Shown: positions 1 to 9,631, counted from the stretch's first letter. The stretch is 64,000 nt of DNA from Streptomyces sp. NBC_01429 (GCF_036231945.1 NZ_CP109599.1:3194501-3258500), one strand, 5' to 3'. Notes: a model not told the origin generated them from the sequence alone. A program made the numbers and translations.

Positions 1-349
1 GACTCTCCACCACGCCATGCTGTCCGATCCTTGTTGCCGCCGTGACTCGGGTCACGACGTGCGATCCACAGTAGAGGCCACCACTGACAACGGGCCGAAG
101 ATCGCCGGTTCAGGCTTCACCGGGCGCACATCCGCCCTGATCAGAAGCTCACGAGCAAAAGAGAACACTCTTCGATGGGAGATGCTCACGCAGCGCTAGC
201 GCCTGCACTACCTGCGGCGTGCCGGTCCCACTAGCCCCGAAGGTTCGTTAGGATCGCAGAACGCTCCTGGTGGAACCTGAGCTACCGGTCGAGAACGCCC
301 ACCAGGACGAGCGGCATAAGGAGCGAATCACGACGAGTGGGGGCATTTC
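1..349. other. Intergenic region upstream of sspA
   Basis: I see no convincing gene here; short open frames lack a ribosome binding site and family resemblance. The stretch presumably holds the promoter and leader of the downstream phosphorothioation operon, but I could not identify a clear -35/-10 pair. Base composition is less GC-rich than the core genes further right, consistent with acquired DNA. Confidence 0.5.
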
Positions 350-1525
350 ATGGAACTTGATGCGATCGAGTCGCAGTCGGCGTATCTCGACTACAACGCC
401 ACAGCCCCCATGCGCCCGGCAGCACTCACAGCGATGCATGAAGCGCTCAGCGCCGTAGGCAATGCCTCTAGCGTCCACCACCACGGCCGCAGTGCCGCAG
501 GCAGGGTCGACCGAGCACGCCGAAGCCTCGCAGAGCTACTGGGTTGCTCCCCTGGTGAGATCATCTTCACCTCTGGCGCCACCGAGGCCAACAACCTTGC
601 CTTGCACGCCGCTTACGCCGGGCAGCAGCTAATCGTCACCTCCGCCGTCGAACACCCGGCCGTACTGGAGACCGCACGAGCTCTCACTTGCGGCACCCCG
701 GACTCCCTCACCATCTTGCCTGTAGATCGGTATGGCCAACTCGACACAGAGGCGCTCAATGCCTCGTTCCTGGGGCGAGACGTATCCCTAGTCTCACTGA
801 TGCTCGCGAACAACGAGACCGGCGTGATCACCGACCTCAGCCCGATGATCGAGGCCGCCCACTCGGCTGGAGCCCTGGTTCACACGGACGCGACACAGTA
901 CGTCGGCAAGCTCCCCCTCGACCTGGGGGAACTCGACGTCGACCTGATGTCGCTCTCCGCACACAAATTCGGGGGCCCGCAAGGCGTCGGCGCACTGTTC
1001 ATCCGGCGTGGTATCCGGTTGCCACAGCGCCCTCTGACCTTCGGCGGCGGACACGAGCGTGGCTGGCGTGCCGGCACTCTCAACGTTCCCGGCATCGCCA
1101 GCCTGGGGGCTGCCGCCGAGGCCGCCAAGCGAAATCTCCTTGAGGATGCCTCCCGCAGCACCAAGCTGCGGGACCTCCTGGAAGGCGAACTACTTTCCCG
1201 GCTTCCTGGTAGCTACGTCAACGGCGCCGGAGCGCCCCGGCTACCCGGCGTAACAAGCATCACTTTCCCCGGCGCTCCCGCCGACGCGGTACTTTCTTCC
1301 ATGCCGGATGTGGCCGCCTCTGACGGGAGCGCCTGCGCTGCGGGCGCTCCAAGCCCAAGTCATGTTCTTATCGCCATGGGCCTCAGCCGCGAAGACGCCG
1401 ATGCCACGATCCGCTTTTCGCTGGGCTATTCCACAACGGAACAAGAGGTCCGTCGGGCCGTTGCCTCCACAGTGCAGGCCGTCACACATGTCCAAGCGCT
1501 CATGAGTGCCACCGCCGGCCCTTGA
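350..1525 (+). CDS. sspA: SspA/DndA-type cysteine desulfurase
   Basis: A 391-residue PLP-dependent class V aminotransferase of the NifS/IscS/DndA type. It would take sulfur from cysteine as an enzyme-bound persulfide and pass it to the DNA phosphorothioation machinery. The N-terminus has the family motif LDYNATAPMRP, the PLP lysine lies in SLSAHKFGG (about Lys206), and the persulfide cysteine in DGSACAAG (about Cys329). Length is normal. It is the first of four genes on this strand, followed immediately by a DUF4007-type protein, a large ATPase and a PP-loop enzyme; that neighbourhood, rather than iron-sulfur genes, points to SspA. A housekeeping IscS role is less likely. Confidence 0.88.
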   Translation: MELDAIESQSAYLDYNATAPMRPAALTAMHEALSAVGNASSVHHHGRSAAGRVDRARRSLAELLGCSPGEIIFTSGATEANNLALHAAYAGQQLIVTSAVEHPAVLETARALTCGTPDSLTILPVDRYGQLDTEALNASFLGRDVSLVSLMLANNETGVITDLSPMIEAAHSAGALVHTDATQYVGKLPLDLGELDVDLMSLSAHKFGGPQGVGALFIRRGIRLPQRPLTFGGGHERGWRAGTLNVPGIASLGAAAEAAKRNLLEDASRSTKLRDLLEGELLSRLPGSYVNGAGAPRLPGVTSITFPGAPADAVLSSMPDVAASDGSACAAGAPSPSHVLIAMGLSREDADATIRFSLGYSTTEQEVRRAVASTVQAVTHVQALMSATAGP

Positions 1526-1578
1526 CTGGACTTTCCAAATCTTCTTATCCACACTTTGCAATGAAGGGCTCGACTGTA

Positions 1579-2685
1579 ATGCCAGAAGGTCGCCTCTCCG
1601 ACGTCGTCGGACTCAAATTCAACCGCCACGAGAGCTTCCCCCCGCGCTTCGGCTGGCTGCACAAGGCATACCTTCAAGTCAAGCAGGACGAGATGCTCTT
1701 CCATACTCCAGATGCTCTTGTGCGTCTCGGCGTGGGTAAGAACATGGTCTATTCGATGCGTTACTGGTCACAGGCTTTCAAGCTGACCCATGAATACCGC
1801 AGTGCCGAGAATCAGTCACGTTCCCTCGCAGCCGCACCAACCTGGCGTGCCCGGTGGCTTCTGGACGAGGACGGGGCCGATCCCTACCTCGAGGACACCG
1901 GCAGCCTTTGGCTGCTGCACTGGTGGCTCGTCTCGGGCAGCAAGGAAGCTCCCTGCCTCGTCCCTAGCTGGTACACGATGTTCCACCTCGCTCCGCTTGC
2001 CCGCGTCACGATCGACGAGATGACCGCGCTCATTACGCGCGAGGTGCACAACAGCTTCGAGCGCGAGCAGTGGCCGGCGGCTGAGTCCGTCACCCGCGAC
2101 GCCGAGTGCTTCATCAAGATGTACGCGCCCGACCCCGACGCGAACCCCCTGTCCCCGGGCAGCTTCGAGGACTCGCTCCTCTGCCCCTTCCGCGAGCTCG
2201 GCTTGCTGGAGTACCAAGGAGGGCGCGGCAAGGAGCGCACCTACCGCTTCACCAGCGGCATCCGCCCCAGCCTCCCGCCTCGCGTCCTCTTGTACGCCTG
2301 CCTTGACTATGCCGCGCGCTTCTCGCGCAGGCCAGCTTCCATCTCGCTGGCCCGGCTCGCCAACGAGCCTGGAGCACCCGGGCTCGCCTTCCGAATGCGT
2401 GAACCGGAGCTCGCGCGGTCGATCGAAGCGCTCGTCGAGAAGCATCCGCAGCTGGAGATCGTCGAATCTCTCGGCCAGCGGAGTCTGCGTTTTGCGGACA
2501 ACCCCGAGACTCTCGCCTGGGACATTCTCGACGAGCAGTACGGCCGCGTACGTGACCGCGACGGCTTCCCGACCCCGGAGGAGTGGATGCGGGAGAAGCC
2601 GGGACTGAAGAAGGTCACGGATGACGCTGAGACCGCGCAGGAGCTGTTCCCCCTGCAGGCTGACATGAACGAGGAGCTCGCGTGA
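1579..2685 (+). CDS. sspB: SspB-like DUF4007 protein
   Basis: About 368 residues. The N-terminal stretch FNRHESFPPRFGWLHKAY matches the opening of DUF4007 proteins, and winged-helix-like segments follow. In described SspABCD systems the DUF4007 protein SspB nicks DNA and is needed for phosphorothioate insertion; that role is from family knowledge. The frame is open from a TTG at 1522 that overlaps the sspA stop, and an ATG lies at 1561. I chose the ATG at 1579 because AAGGG sits ten bases upstream, so the N-terminus is uncertain. The stop overlaps the GTG of the next gene, so translation is coupled. Confidence 0.8.
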   Translation: MPEGRLSDVVGLKFNRHESFPPRFGWLHKAYLQVKQDEMLFHTPDALVRLGVGKNMVYSMRYWSQAFKLTHEYRSAENQSRSLAAAPTWRARWLLDEDGADPYLEDTGSLWLLHWWLVSGSKEAPCLVPSWYTMFHLAPLARVTIDEMTALITREVHNSFEREQWPAAESVTRDAECFIKMYAPDPDANPLSPGSFEDSLLCPFRELGLLEYQGGRGKERTYRFTSGIRPSLPPRVLLYACLDYAARFSRRPASISLARLANEPGAPGLAFRMREPELARSIEALVEKHPQLEIVESLGQRSLRFADNPETLAWDILDEQYGRVRDRDGFPTPEEWMREKPGLKKVTDDAETAQELFPLQADMNEELA

Positions 2686-5600
2686 CCACGGCCACCCAGC
2701 CTTCCGCTCGCACCAGGGCGAAGCACACTGGTGCCCAGATCCCCGCCGGGATCAGCTTCGTTGGCACGGAGTTCCGCTCCACCAACCTCGAACGCGACGT
2801 ACACGACGCGGACCTGCATTCCCCGTACGTCGGTGTACGCGCGTTCGACGTTCTCGACCGTGTGGGAAACGCTCTGGGCGACCTCAAACGCTCCCGCGCC
2901 TGGTCCTTCACCGGGCCGTATGGGTCCGGCAAGTCGACGCTCTCCAACTTGATCGACGCTCTGCTCGGTCACGACACGAAGCGCAGAGCCGCTGCTCACG
3001 AGGCCGTTTCGGCAACGCACCCGGCGCTCGCGCAGGAGATCGCCGAGAACCGGGATACCCACCCTGGCGACGGCTTCCTGGGCGCAGTCACCACGGCTCG
3101 TCGTGAGCCGCTGGCGGTTACCGTCCACCGGGCACTCCAGACTGCGGTGGAACGTAAGTGGAAGAAGCGTGTTCCGAAGGACATCGCGTCCGTCATGGCT
3201 GTCTGCGCTGAGACGGACGTCCCGACGACGGACAGCCTGCTGGATGCCGTCACCGCACTGTGCGGCAAGGCACCGCTGCTGCTGATCATCGATGAGTTCG
3301 GCAAGACGCTTGAGCACCTGGTGTCCGCCGAAGAGAACAAGAACGCCGGCAGCGACGTCTTCCTGCTCCAGCTCCTCGCGGAGAAGGGTGCCGGAGCCAA
3401 GGGCCTCCCGCTCTACATCTTCACCCTGCAGCACCTAGCGTTTAGCGACTACACCTCTCGGTCGAACTCGGTCCAGACCCAGGAATGGGCCAAGATCCAA
3501 GGCCGTTTCGAGGACGTCACCTTCGCCCCGAACCTCGGTGACGCGGTCTACCTTCTTCAGCGGAAGTTGGACCACTCCGGCCTGCCGCAGCAGAGCCACA
3601 AGTTGATCGAGGCCCAGGCTCAGGCCGCCCACGGAATCTGGCGTCAGCAGTCGCTGCACTCGGTGGTCGACGTCTCCGTAGAGTCATTCGCCAACCTGTA
3701 CCCGCTGCACCCGCTCACTGCAGTTGCCGCGCCGCTCATGGCATCTCAGATCGGCCAGAACGACCGCAGCCTCAGCGGTTTCCTCGTCAACGACGAACCG
3801 TTCACCGTGCGGCGCAGCTTGGACACCCTTGCGGCCAGTTCTCCGGAACGAGCCTCAACGCTGCGCATTCCGCAGCTGTACGACTTCTTCTTCTCTGCCG
3901 GGCGGACCACGATTCTCGCCTCCTCCAAGGCGAGCCGCTGGCTGGAGATCAACACCCGACTCGAAGAGGCTCACGGCCTCCCGGAAGAAGACCAGGCGCT
4001 CCTCAAGGCCATCGGCGTCCTGAACCTCATCGACGCGGACGGCATGCTCCGCGCGACGCCGGCGATGATTCAGTTCGCGCTGAACGACCCTATCGACGCT
4101 ACCGACGTCAACCGCTTCGAGCAGCTGAAGAAGCGGCTGGACAAGCTGGTGAAGGACGGGCTTGTCGTCCACCGCGAGTACAGCGACGAGTACCGGATCT
4201 GGCAGGGCACCGACGTCGATATCGACGCTCGGGTCAACGAGATCGCCTCACAGCTCCAGCCTGATGACGTCATCCGCTATTTCAACAAGCACCTCGGCAC
4301 CAACGTTCTCCCGAACGCGGTCGCTGCCGGCGCCCACAGCCAGCTCACCGGCATGCAGCGCCACTTCGTCACCGCTGTCAGCCACAAGACCGAGAAGCTG
4401 CGCGGCCCGAAGATCGTGCAGGACGCGGCAGACGGCATGCTGGTCTTCCATCTCGGTGAACTGAAGAACAGCCCGCGGGTGGACTCTCCCCTTCCCGTCG
4501 TGGTCGGGCTCACCCGGAACCCGCAGGCAGTGCTGGCCGCGGGCACCACTCTCGTAGCTCTTCAGGACCTCATGGGCGACGAGAAGCTCGACCATGTCGC
4601 CCGGCGAGAGATCAGCGAACGAGCCGGGGAGTTCTCCCAGAAGATCACGGCGTTGCTCGCGGAGGCGTTCCGCCCTGGCAGTGACGAGTCGAGCTGGTAC
4701 CTCTGGGCCAGCGGCGAGGACACCGACGGGGATCCCGCCCAGGAGCTAAGCGCCCGCAGTTACGCAGGGCTCGTCTCCGAGGCGTGCAACGTGGTCTACC
4801 ACCAGACCCCGCATGTCAGGAACGAAATGGTGGGCCGCCACCAGCTCACCAGCAATGCGGCTCGCACTCGCCGTGAAGTCCTCACGGCGATGATCGAGAA
4901 GACCGGCCTGGCACGGCTCGGCTGGCCCGAGGACAAGTTCCCCGCGGAACGCGCCCTTTACGACGGCGTCGTCGAGCACCTCGGTCTACACCGCGCCACC
5001 GGCGAGGTCAGCGGCGGCGCGAGCTCTGGCGGCACCCTCCACACCCATGGCATGGCTCGCCCCAACGCTGAGAAGAACGCCAGCATCATGCCCGTCTGGG
5101 AAGCCCTCGAGGAGGCCCTGAGCGAGGCCACCGAGCCGACCCCCATCGTCGACATCTACGAGCGCCTCATGGCCGCGCCGTACGGTGTGAAGGCCGGTGT
5201 GGTCCCGATCCTGGTAGTCGCGGGACTCATCCTGCGGGGCAACGACGTAGCGCTGTTCGAGGAGGGCAACTACTGCCCGCGCCTCACCGCAGCCATTGTG
5301 GAGCGCCTCAACGTTCCCTACCCGGAACGCTTCACCGTGAAGTCGACCCCTGTGGACCGGGGACAGCGCAGGCTCGTGCTCGATGGCCTGGTGAAGTCGC
5401 TCGACGTCGACATTCCTCGCAGCCGCGCAAACCGCAACCCGGCGCTGCTGGCTGTCACCCGCGGGATGCTGGACCGCATCCTGGTCCTGGATCAGTACTC
5501 CCGCAAGACTCAGCGGCTCAGTGAGGACACCCTCGCAGTTCGCGACGTGCTGTCCAGGGCCACCGACCCGGACAATCTCGTCTTCGAGGAACTGCCGGAA

Positions 5601-6359
5601 GCTCTTGGCTTCGAGGAGATCACTCCTGGAGCCAAGAAGGACCCGGAAGCGGCCGAGTCGTTCATCGAGCGGGTCACCTCCGCGCTCAACGAACTCACAG
5701 GCGCTAGTGAGAGCCTCCAGCGGTACGTTGTGGACACCCTGGCCAGGGAGTTCAGGCTTCCTGCCGCCAGCATCACGGAACTCCGTGCAGGTCTCGCCGA
5801 GCGGCTCCAGGGCTTCGCGGACGCTTCTCTTGAGGTCAGCCTTCACGGCTTCGTGTCCCGCGTGACGAACGAGATGCTCCCCGATGACGACTGGCTCGGC
5901 ACGGTCGTGGTCCAGCTGGTCAACCAGGCCCTCGGGGACTGGACCGACCGCGATATGGATCGTTTCCCTCGTGTCGTACAGGACAGGGCTCGCGCCCTCG
6001 ACCGGGTCAGCCACCTCTACAGTGTCACGGAGGCCGAGGAAGTCGAGGACCTAGAGGAGGCCGAGGCCAAGGATTCACCTGTCACGGTTCGCTCCGCAGC
6101 CACAAAGCGGGCCAAGCCGAAGCCGCGACAGATCGACACTCACCTCCTGACACTCACCACCCCCCAGGGTGCTGAAGAGCGCACGCTCATCCACGTACCC
6201 AAGAAGTCGCGGAATGCCGCGAACAAGCTCGTTGTCAGTGTCATCAGGCAAGCTGAGGAAGCACTGGGCCCGGACGGCGCACGCATCCTCCTCGCCGCGC
6301 TGGCCGAGCGCCTGTCTCAGCAGGACAGCGCCACATCCGAAAGGAAGGAGCAGCCGTGA
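2682..6359 (+). CDS. sspC: SspC-like P-loop ATPase
   Basis: A 1,225-residue protein with Walker A GPYGSGKST at residues 78-86 and Walker B LLLIIDEFGK at about 199-208. The C-terminal part is long and helical, with an acidic stretch (VEDLEEAEAKD) followed by a basic Lys/Arg/Pro segment. The GTG start overlaps the sspB stop (GTGA) and the stop overlaps the sspD start, so the three are translationally coupled. In Ssp systems the middle gene encodes the ATPase SspC, thought to power modification. Assignment rests on the ATPase motifs plus synteny; the sequence alone could also be called a generic STAND- or DndD-like ATPase. Confidence 0.8.
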   Translation: MTTATQPSARTRAKHTGAQIPAGISFVGTEFRSTNLERDVHDADLHSPYVGVRAFDVLDRVGNALGDLKRSRAWSFTGPYGSGKSTLSNLIDALLGHDTKRRAAAHEAVSATHPALAQEIAENRDTHPGDGFLGAVTTARREPLAVTVHRALQTAVERKWKKRVPKDIASVMAVCAETDVPTTDSLLDAVTALCGKAPLLLIIDEFGKTLEHLVSAEENKNAGSDVFLLQLLAEKGAGAKGLPLYIFTLQHLAFSDYTSRSNSVQTQEWAKIQGRFEDVTFAPNLGDAVYLLQRKLDHSGLPQQSHKLIEAQAQAAHGIWRQQSLHSVVDVSVESFANLYPLHPLTAVAAPLMASQIGQNDRSLSGFLVNDEPFTVRRSLDTLAASSPERASTLRIPQLYDFFFSAGRTTILASSKASRWLEINTRLEEAHGLPEEDQALLKAIGVLNLIDADGMLRATPAMIQFALNDPIDATDVNRFEQLKKRLDKLVKDGLVVHREYSDEYRIWQGTDVDIDARVNEIASQLQPDDVIRYFNKHLGTNVLPNAVAAGAHSQLTGMQRHFVTAVSHKTEKLRGPKIVQDAADGMLVFHLGELKNSPRVDSPLPVVVGLTRNPQAVLAAGTTLVALQDLMGDEKLDHVARREISERAGEFSQKITALLAEAFRPGSDESSWYLWASGEDTDGDPAQELSARSYAGLVSEACNVVYHQTPHVRNEMVGRHQLTSNAARTRREVLTAMIEKTGLARLGWPEDKFPAERALYDGVVEHLGLHRATGEVSGGASSGGTLHTHGMARPNAEKNASIMPVWEALEEALSEATEPTPIVDIYERLMAAPYGVKAGVVPILVVAGLILRGNDVALFEEGNYCPRLTAAIVERLNVPYPERFTVKSTPVDRGQRRLVLDGLVKSLDVDIPRSRANRNPALLAVTRGMLDRILVLDQYSRKTQRLSEDTLAVRDVLSRATDPDNLVFEELPEALGFEEITPGAKKDPEAAESFIERVTSALNELTGASESLQRYVVDTLAREFRLPAASITELRAGLAERLQGFADASLEVSLHGFVSRVTNEMLPDDDWLGTVVVQLVNQALGDWTDRDMDRFPRVVQDRARALDRVSHLYSVTEAEEVEDLEEAEAKDSPVTVRSAATKRAKPKPRQIDTHLLTLTTPQGAEERTLIHVPKKSRNAANKLVVSVIRQAEEALGPDGARILLAALAERLSQQDSATSERKEQP

Positions 6360-7192
6360 CAGACGCCGACGGCACGAGCAGCAAGAAGCGCCACGTACTC
6401 GGGATCTCAGGGGGTAAGGACTCCTCATCCCTCGCGATCTACATGCGCGACCGGGTGCCGGAGATGGAGTACTTCTTCTGCGACACCGGGGCCGAGCTGC
6501 CCGAGACCTACGAGTACCTGAATCGCCTCGAAGGCGCGCTCGGCAAGCCCATTGAGCGGCTCAACTCCTCCCGCGACTTCGATCACTGGCTGGAGGTCTA
6601 CCAGGGGACGCTGCCCAGCCCTCAGATGCGCTGGTGCACGAAGAACCTGAAGATCCGGCCGCTCGAAGAGTGGATCGGCGACGACGAAGCCATCTCATAC
6701 GTCGCAATCCGTGCCGACGAGAATCGGCTGGGCTACGTCAGCACCAAGCCAAACATCACGGCGGTCTTCCCCTTCCGTGAAGACGGGATCGACCGCGCGG
6801 GCGTCGACCGCATCCTCGAAGAGGCCGGCATTGGCCTGCCTGGCTACTACGAGTGGCGTACCCGCTCCGGCTGCTACTTCTGCTTCTTCCAGCGGAAGCA
6901 CGAGTGGGTGGGCCTCAAGGACCGACACCCAGAGCTATACGAGAAGGCCGTCGCCTACGAAGACAAGCTCAAGCACCAGGACACGGCCATGCAGGGTCGC
7001 AAGTACACCTGGTCTCAGGGCGAGTCCTTGGGTGAACTGATAGAACGCCGCGACGAGATCGAGGCCAAGCACGAGGCTGCCCTTGAGCGCGCAGCCAAGC
7101 GTGTGAAGCCGAACCGGCCGCTGTTGGAGATCCTCTCCGATGCGCTCGACGAGGATGACGACTCGGCGGCTTGCGCGGTCTGCCACCTCTGA
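6356..7192 (+). CDS. sspD: SspD-like ATP pyrophosphatase (PAPS reductase fold)
   Basis: A 278-residue PP-loop enzyme with the ATP-pyrophosphatase signature SGGKDS at residues 18-23. It has cysteines in FFCDTGAELPET, RWCTKNLK and GCYFCFF, plus a C-terminal CAVCHL pair, several of which could bind an iron-sulfur cluster as in DndC. Known relatives activate the DNA backbone phosphate by adenylation and insert sulfur supplied by SspA. The GTG start overlaps the sspC stop. It is the last gene of the operon; a perfect 17-bp hairpin begins 18 bp after the stop. The function within phosphorothioation is inferred from family and operon context. Confidence 0.85.
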   Translation: MTDADGTSSKKRHVLGISGGKDSSSLAIYMRDRVPEMEYFFCDTGAELPETYEYLNRLEGALGKPIERLNSSRDFDHWLEVYQGTLPSPQMRWCTKNLKIRPLEEWIGDDEAISYVAIRADENRLGYVSTKPNITAVFPFREDGIDRAGVDRILEEAGIGLPGYYEWRTRSGCYFCFFQRKHEWVGLKDRHPELYEKAVAYEDKLKHQDTAMQGRKYTWSQGESLGELIERRDEIEAKHEAALERAAKRVKPNRPLLEILSDALDEDDDSAACAVCHL

Positions 7193-7209
7193 TCCGACTC
7201 CCACCCGAA

Positions 7210-7247
7210 CCCGCCTGCCCTGTGCTCACAAGCACAGGGCAGGCGGG
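7210..7247 (+). terminator. Hairpin terminator after the ssp operon
   Basis: Perfect 17-bp inverted repeat (7210-7226 and 7231-7247) with a CACA loop, directly after sspD and followed by TCTTCG. It separates the operon from the mobile debris to its right. Confidence 0.8.
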
Positions 7248-7412
7248 TCTTCGCGTCTTCCGCCGGAGCGTCGGCCCTGGATGCCAGACTGTAACCCACC
7301 ACTTACGCACCACAGATCCCCCTCTCTGAAACGCTCATTGACGGTCGGTCGATTGAGACCTGTACATCATGAAGCTCGTAGGTCATGGGCCTGGTGTGGG
7401 GGCGGGCAGGAT

Positions 7413-8282
7413 ACTGAGCCTTTTCCAACCTTCGGGCGTGGCTGGCAGGTTGGGGCACGCTGCGTGAGGTGAATGACGAAGCTCCTAGCAGGGTTCACGA
7501 CCAAGATCACCCATGTCGCGGGGAGCTTCGCGTGCTTGTTTACCCATCGGCGATCGATCTGTCCAGCGCGCACCTTCGTCACCTTGCCCGGTGCCTGGCC
7601 GCTCATCGCTGCATGATCGGCACCCGCGCCGCATCACGCCGAACAGGCAGGCGCTTGTGGTCCTGGCTCACCTGCGCCGCGGCGACACCTACGCTCAGCC
7701 AGCCGCTGCGTTCGGCATCGGGATCGGGACCGTCTACCGTTACGTCAGCGAAGCGATAAAGGTCCTGGCCGCACTCGCTCCAAGCCTGGCCTAGGCGATG
7801 CGGACCGCACGCCAGCTGGCCTTCGTCATCCTCGACCGAATCGCCGCCGACACCCCGTACCACTCCCGGCAAGCACAAGCGCACGGCATGAACGTCCAAG
7901 TCCTCACCGACCTATGTGGACGGCTGCTGTGGGCTTCACCCGCGCTCCCCGGCTCCACTCGCGACCTGACCGCCGCCCGTACCCACGACATCGTCGCCGC
8001 ACTCGCCGAGGCCGGACTGAAGTGCTGGGCCAGCAAGGCTTATCAGGGCGCCAGCGGTTCCATCCGGGTGCCCTCCTGAGGCCGTCGCCTCAAGCGGTGG
8101 CCGCGCAGGCACAACAGCACCCACGCCCAGATCTCCTGCCTCGGCGAGCAGGCCATGGCCACCTTCAAAGGTTGGCGGCTCCTGCAGAAGCTCCACTGCA
8201 GCACCGAGCGCATCACCGACCTGGTGAAGGCAGTCCTCGCCCTTCACCACGCATCAGCGTGAGGTTGGAGAAGGCTCCTTGA
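7413..8282 (+). mobile_element. Degenerate IS5-family-like insertion sequence
   Basis: About 870 bp. The left end around 7415-7430 reads GAGCCTTTTCCAACC and the right end around 8264-8278 is its near-perfect inverted copy, giving plausible terminal inverted repeats. Inside is a broken transposase with several stops and frame changes. The right end abuts a truncated PucR-like regulator fragment, suggesting that insertion destroyed that gene. The element is almost certainly immobile unless a complete copy exists elsewhere. Confidence 0.7.
7532..8262 (+). pseudogene. Broken IS5-like DDE transposase
   Basis: Reading starts at LVYPSAIDLSSAHLRHL and must change frame around 7640 to continue as NRQALVVLAHLRRGDTYAQ. 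It meets an in-frame TAG at 7792, resumes as MRTARQLAFVILD, meets a TGA at about 8077 and ends as ALVKAVLALHHASA-like sequence at 8262. Compared with intact relatives as I remember them, residues after FVILD are missing, including the segment expected around a catalytic aspartate. The HTH_Tnp plus DDE_Tnp_4 layout is still recognisable. Clearly a decayed gene. Confidence 0.75.
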
Positions 8283-8620
8283 TGGTGAGCATGGTGTTGC
8301 GATCGCCGAAGCGCACGTTCACGGCCCGCTCCACGAGGCGGGGCACGACTTCGCCCTCGATGTAGGGGGCGGGCCTTCGGCGACGGCGACTGTGTGGGAA
8401 AGCTTCAGCCCGAACTGCTCGGCCCGCTCCACCAGACGTCCCAAGTCGCCACGTCCGTACAGCAGGTCGTCGGTGAACTCGCTGCGTCGTGACTCCTCCT
8501 GCCGGAAAGCAATTGCTGGGCTCTTTCATAGCGCTCGCGCAGCGCCTCGACGGGCGTCTGCACCGTAGCCAGTACGCAGTCCGCGCCAGCAGTCCCGGTG
8601 GGCCATGCCGCATCGATGAC
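8283..8620 (-). pseudogene. Truncated PucR-like regulator fragment
   Basis: Minus-strand peptides in changing frames read TVQTPVEALRERYERAQQLL, then SEFTDDLLYGRGDLGRLVERA and FGLKLSHTVAVAEGP, then VVPRLVERAVNVRFGDRN. They resemble the central region of PucR/GAF-type actinobacterial transcriptional regulators. At least two frame changes are needed, and both the N-terminal and the C-terminal helix-turn-helix parts are absent. The 3' end stops at the insertion sequence boundary. The family name is from memory of the motif pattern and is moderately certain; that this is a remnant is more certain. From about 8620 to 8840 I see no further gene. Confidence 0.5.
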
Positions 8621-8840
8621 TTCAAGCAGCGCCCTCTACGCCAACTGGCGATACATGGACAGAGCCTGATGATGCGCCTGCTGCACCGAAGTAGGTTCAG
8701 CTGTCTTGGTCTGCAAGCCGCACGAGAGCACGCCCCCGCCAACGGACCCTCATAACCCACAAGATTGGAAGACCACATTACGCTCTGCTTGTCAGACCCG
8801 TAGGGTGTGCCTGTAGGCAACGTCAGACACGGGAGGCCAC

Positions 8841-9419
8841 ATGGCGCACGGAGCGAGTAGGCGCTCCGACCTGCTCCTTGACGCACTGGCTCTGATCCGC
8901 CAGGACCGGGACGAACGGCGTGCTGACTGTGCGGCACTGCGCGACGAGCTCTCTCAGGCCCTCAACCGCGTCAGCGAACTTCAGGACCGGCTCGCGGGCG
9001 AGGAACAAGGCTTGGAGCAGGCGGAGACGATGTACCAGTTCGTCGAGGACCGCATTCCTGCGCCCGGGGCGGACGCGCCGGAGAGCTCAGAGGAAGAGCC
9101 GCCCATGCCGCCGCAGAGTTCTGCCACGGCTTCTCTGGACGAGCTCCAGGACGACGAGTCCAACAGCCTGCAGGACTTCGTCATGACGATTCTCGCCACC
9201 TCCGATCGCGCCATGCATGTCGATGAGGTGGTCGAAGCCATCGTCATTCTGCGGGCCAGGGGGCGCACGGAGAAGCTCGGGAACTCCAAACGCCCCAGCG
9301 AAGACGTGCGCACCGCGCTCAACCGGCTGGTCGGCAAGGGGCGTGTGGAGAAGGTCGCCGCCGCCACCTACGCCGTGGCCCGGGACCTACCGACAGCGCA
9401 GAAAGCTGAGGCTGCCTGA
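8841..9419 (+). CDS. Coiled-coil and winged-helix protein, unknown function
   Basis: 192 residues. Residues about 15-70 are a charged coiled coil (ALIRQDRDERRADCAALRDEL). A Ser/Glu/Pro-rich linker follows, then a C-terminal domain from about 110 to 180 (QDFVMTILATSDRAMHVDEVVEAI through VGKGRVEKVAAATYAVA) that reads as a winged helix similar to the HARE-HTH/RPB5-like type. GGGAGG lies five bases before the ATG. It stands alone between the insertion-sequence debris and a hairpin terminator. It could be a regulator or DNA-binding accessory of the island; no enzyme motif is present. Confidence 0.7.
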   Translation: MAHGASRRSDLLLDALALIRQDRDERRADCAALRDELSQALNRVSELQDRLAGEEQGLEQAETMYQFVEDRIPAPGADAPESSEEEPPMPPQSSATASLDELQDDESNSLQDFVMTILATSDRAMHVDEVVEAIVILRARGRTEKLGNSKRPSEDVRTALNRLVGKGRVEKVAAATYAVARDLPTAQKAEAA

Positions 9420-9457
9420 CCTAGATATGCGCCTCTGATCAGTTGTGTGAGAGGGGT

Positions 9458-9487
9458 GGTGCCGCCGGAGGGCAATCCGGCGGCACC
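9458..9487 (+). terminator. Hairpin terminator
   Basis: Perfect 12-bp inverted repeat (9458-9469 and 9476-9487) with a six-base loop, 38 bp after the coiled-coil/winged-helix gene. Confidence 0.7.
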
Positions 9488-9631
9488 GATACGTGCCCCT
9501 GATCATGGTTCACGTGCATCCCAGCCTAGTCGACGGCACGTCCGCTGGGAGGCGCGTGGCCTAGTTCTGTATGCCATTCCGCTCATCGATGGCATGGAAA
9601 GTAGGCTTTCGTGCCGGTTTATCCACCGAAC

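Noticed and set aside
1522..1578. TTG start for sspB overlapping the sspA stop
   Set aside because: No SD at that codon; an SD-supported ATG lies downstream. Not excluded.
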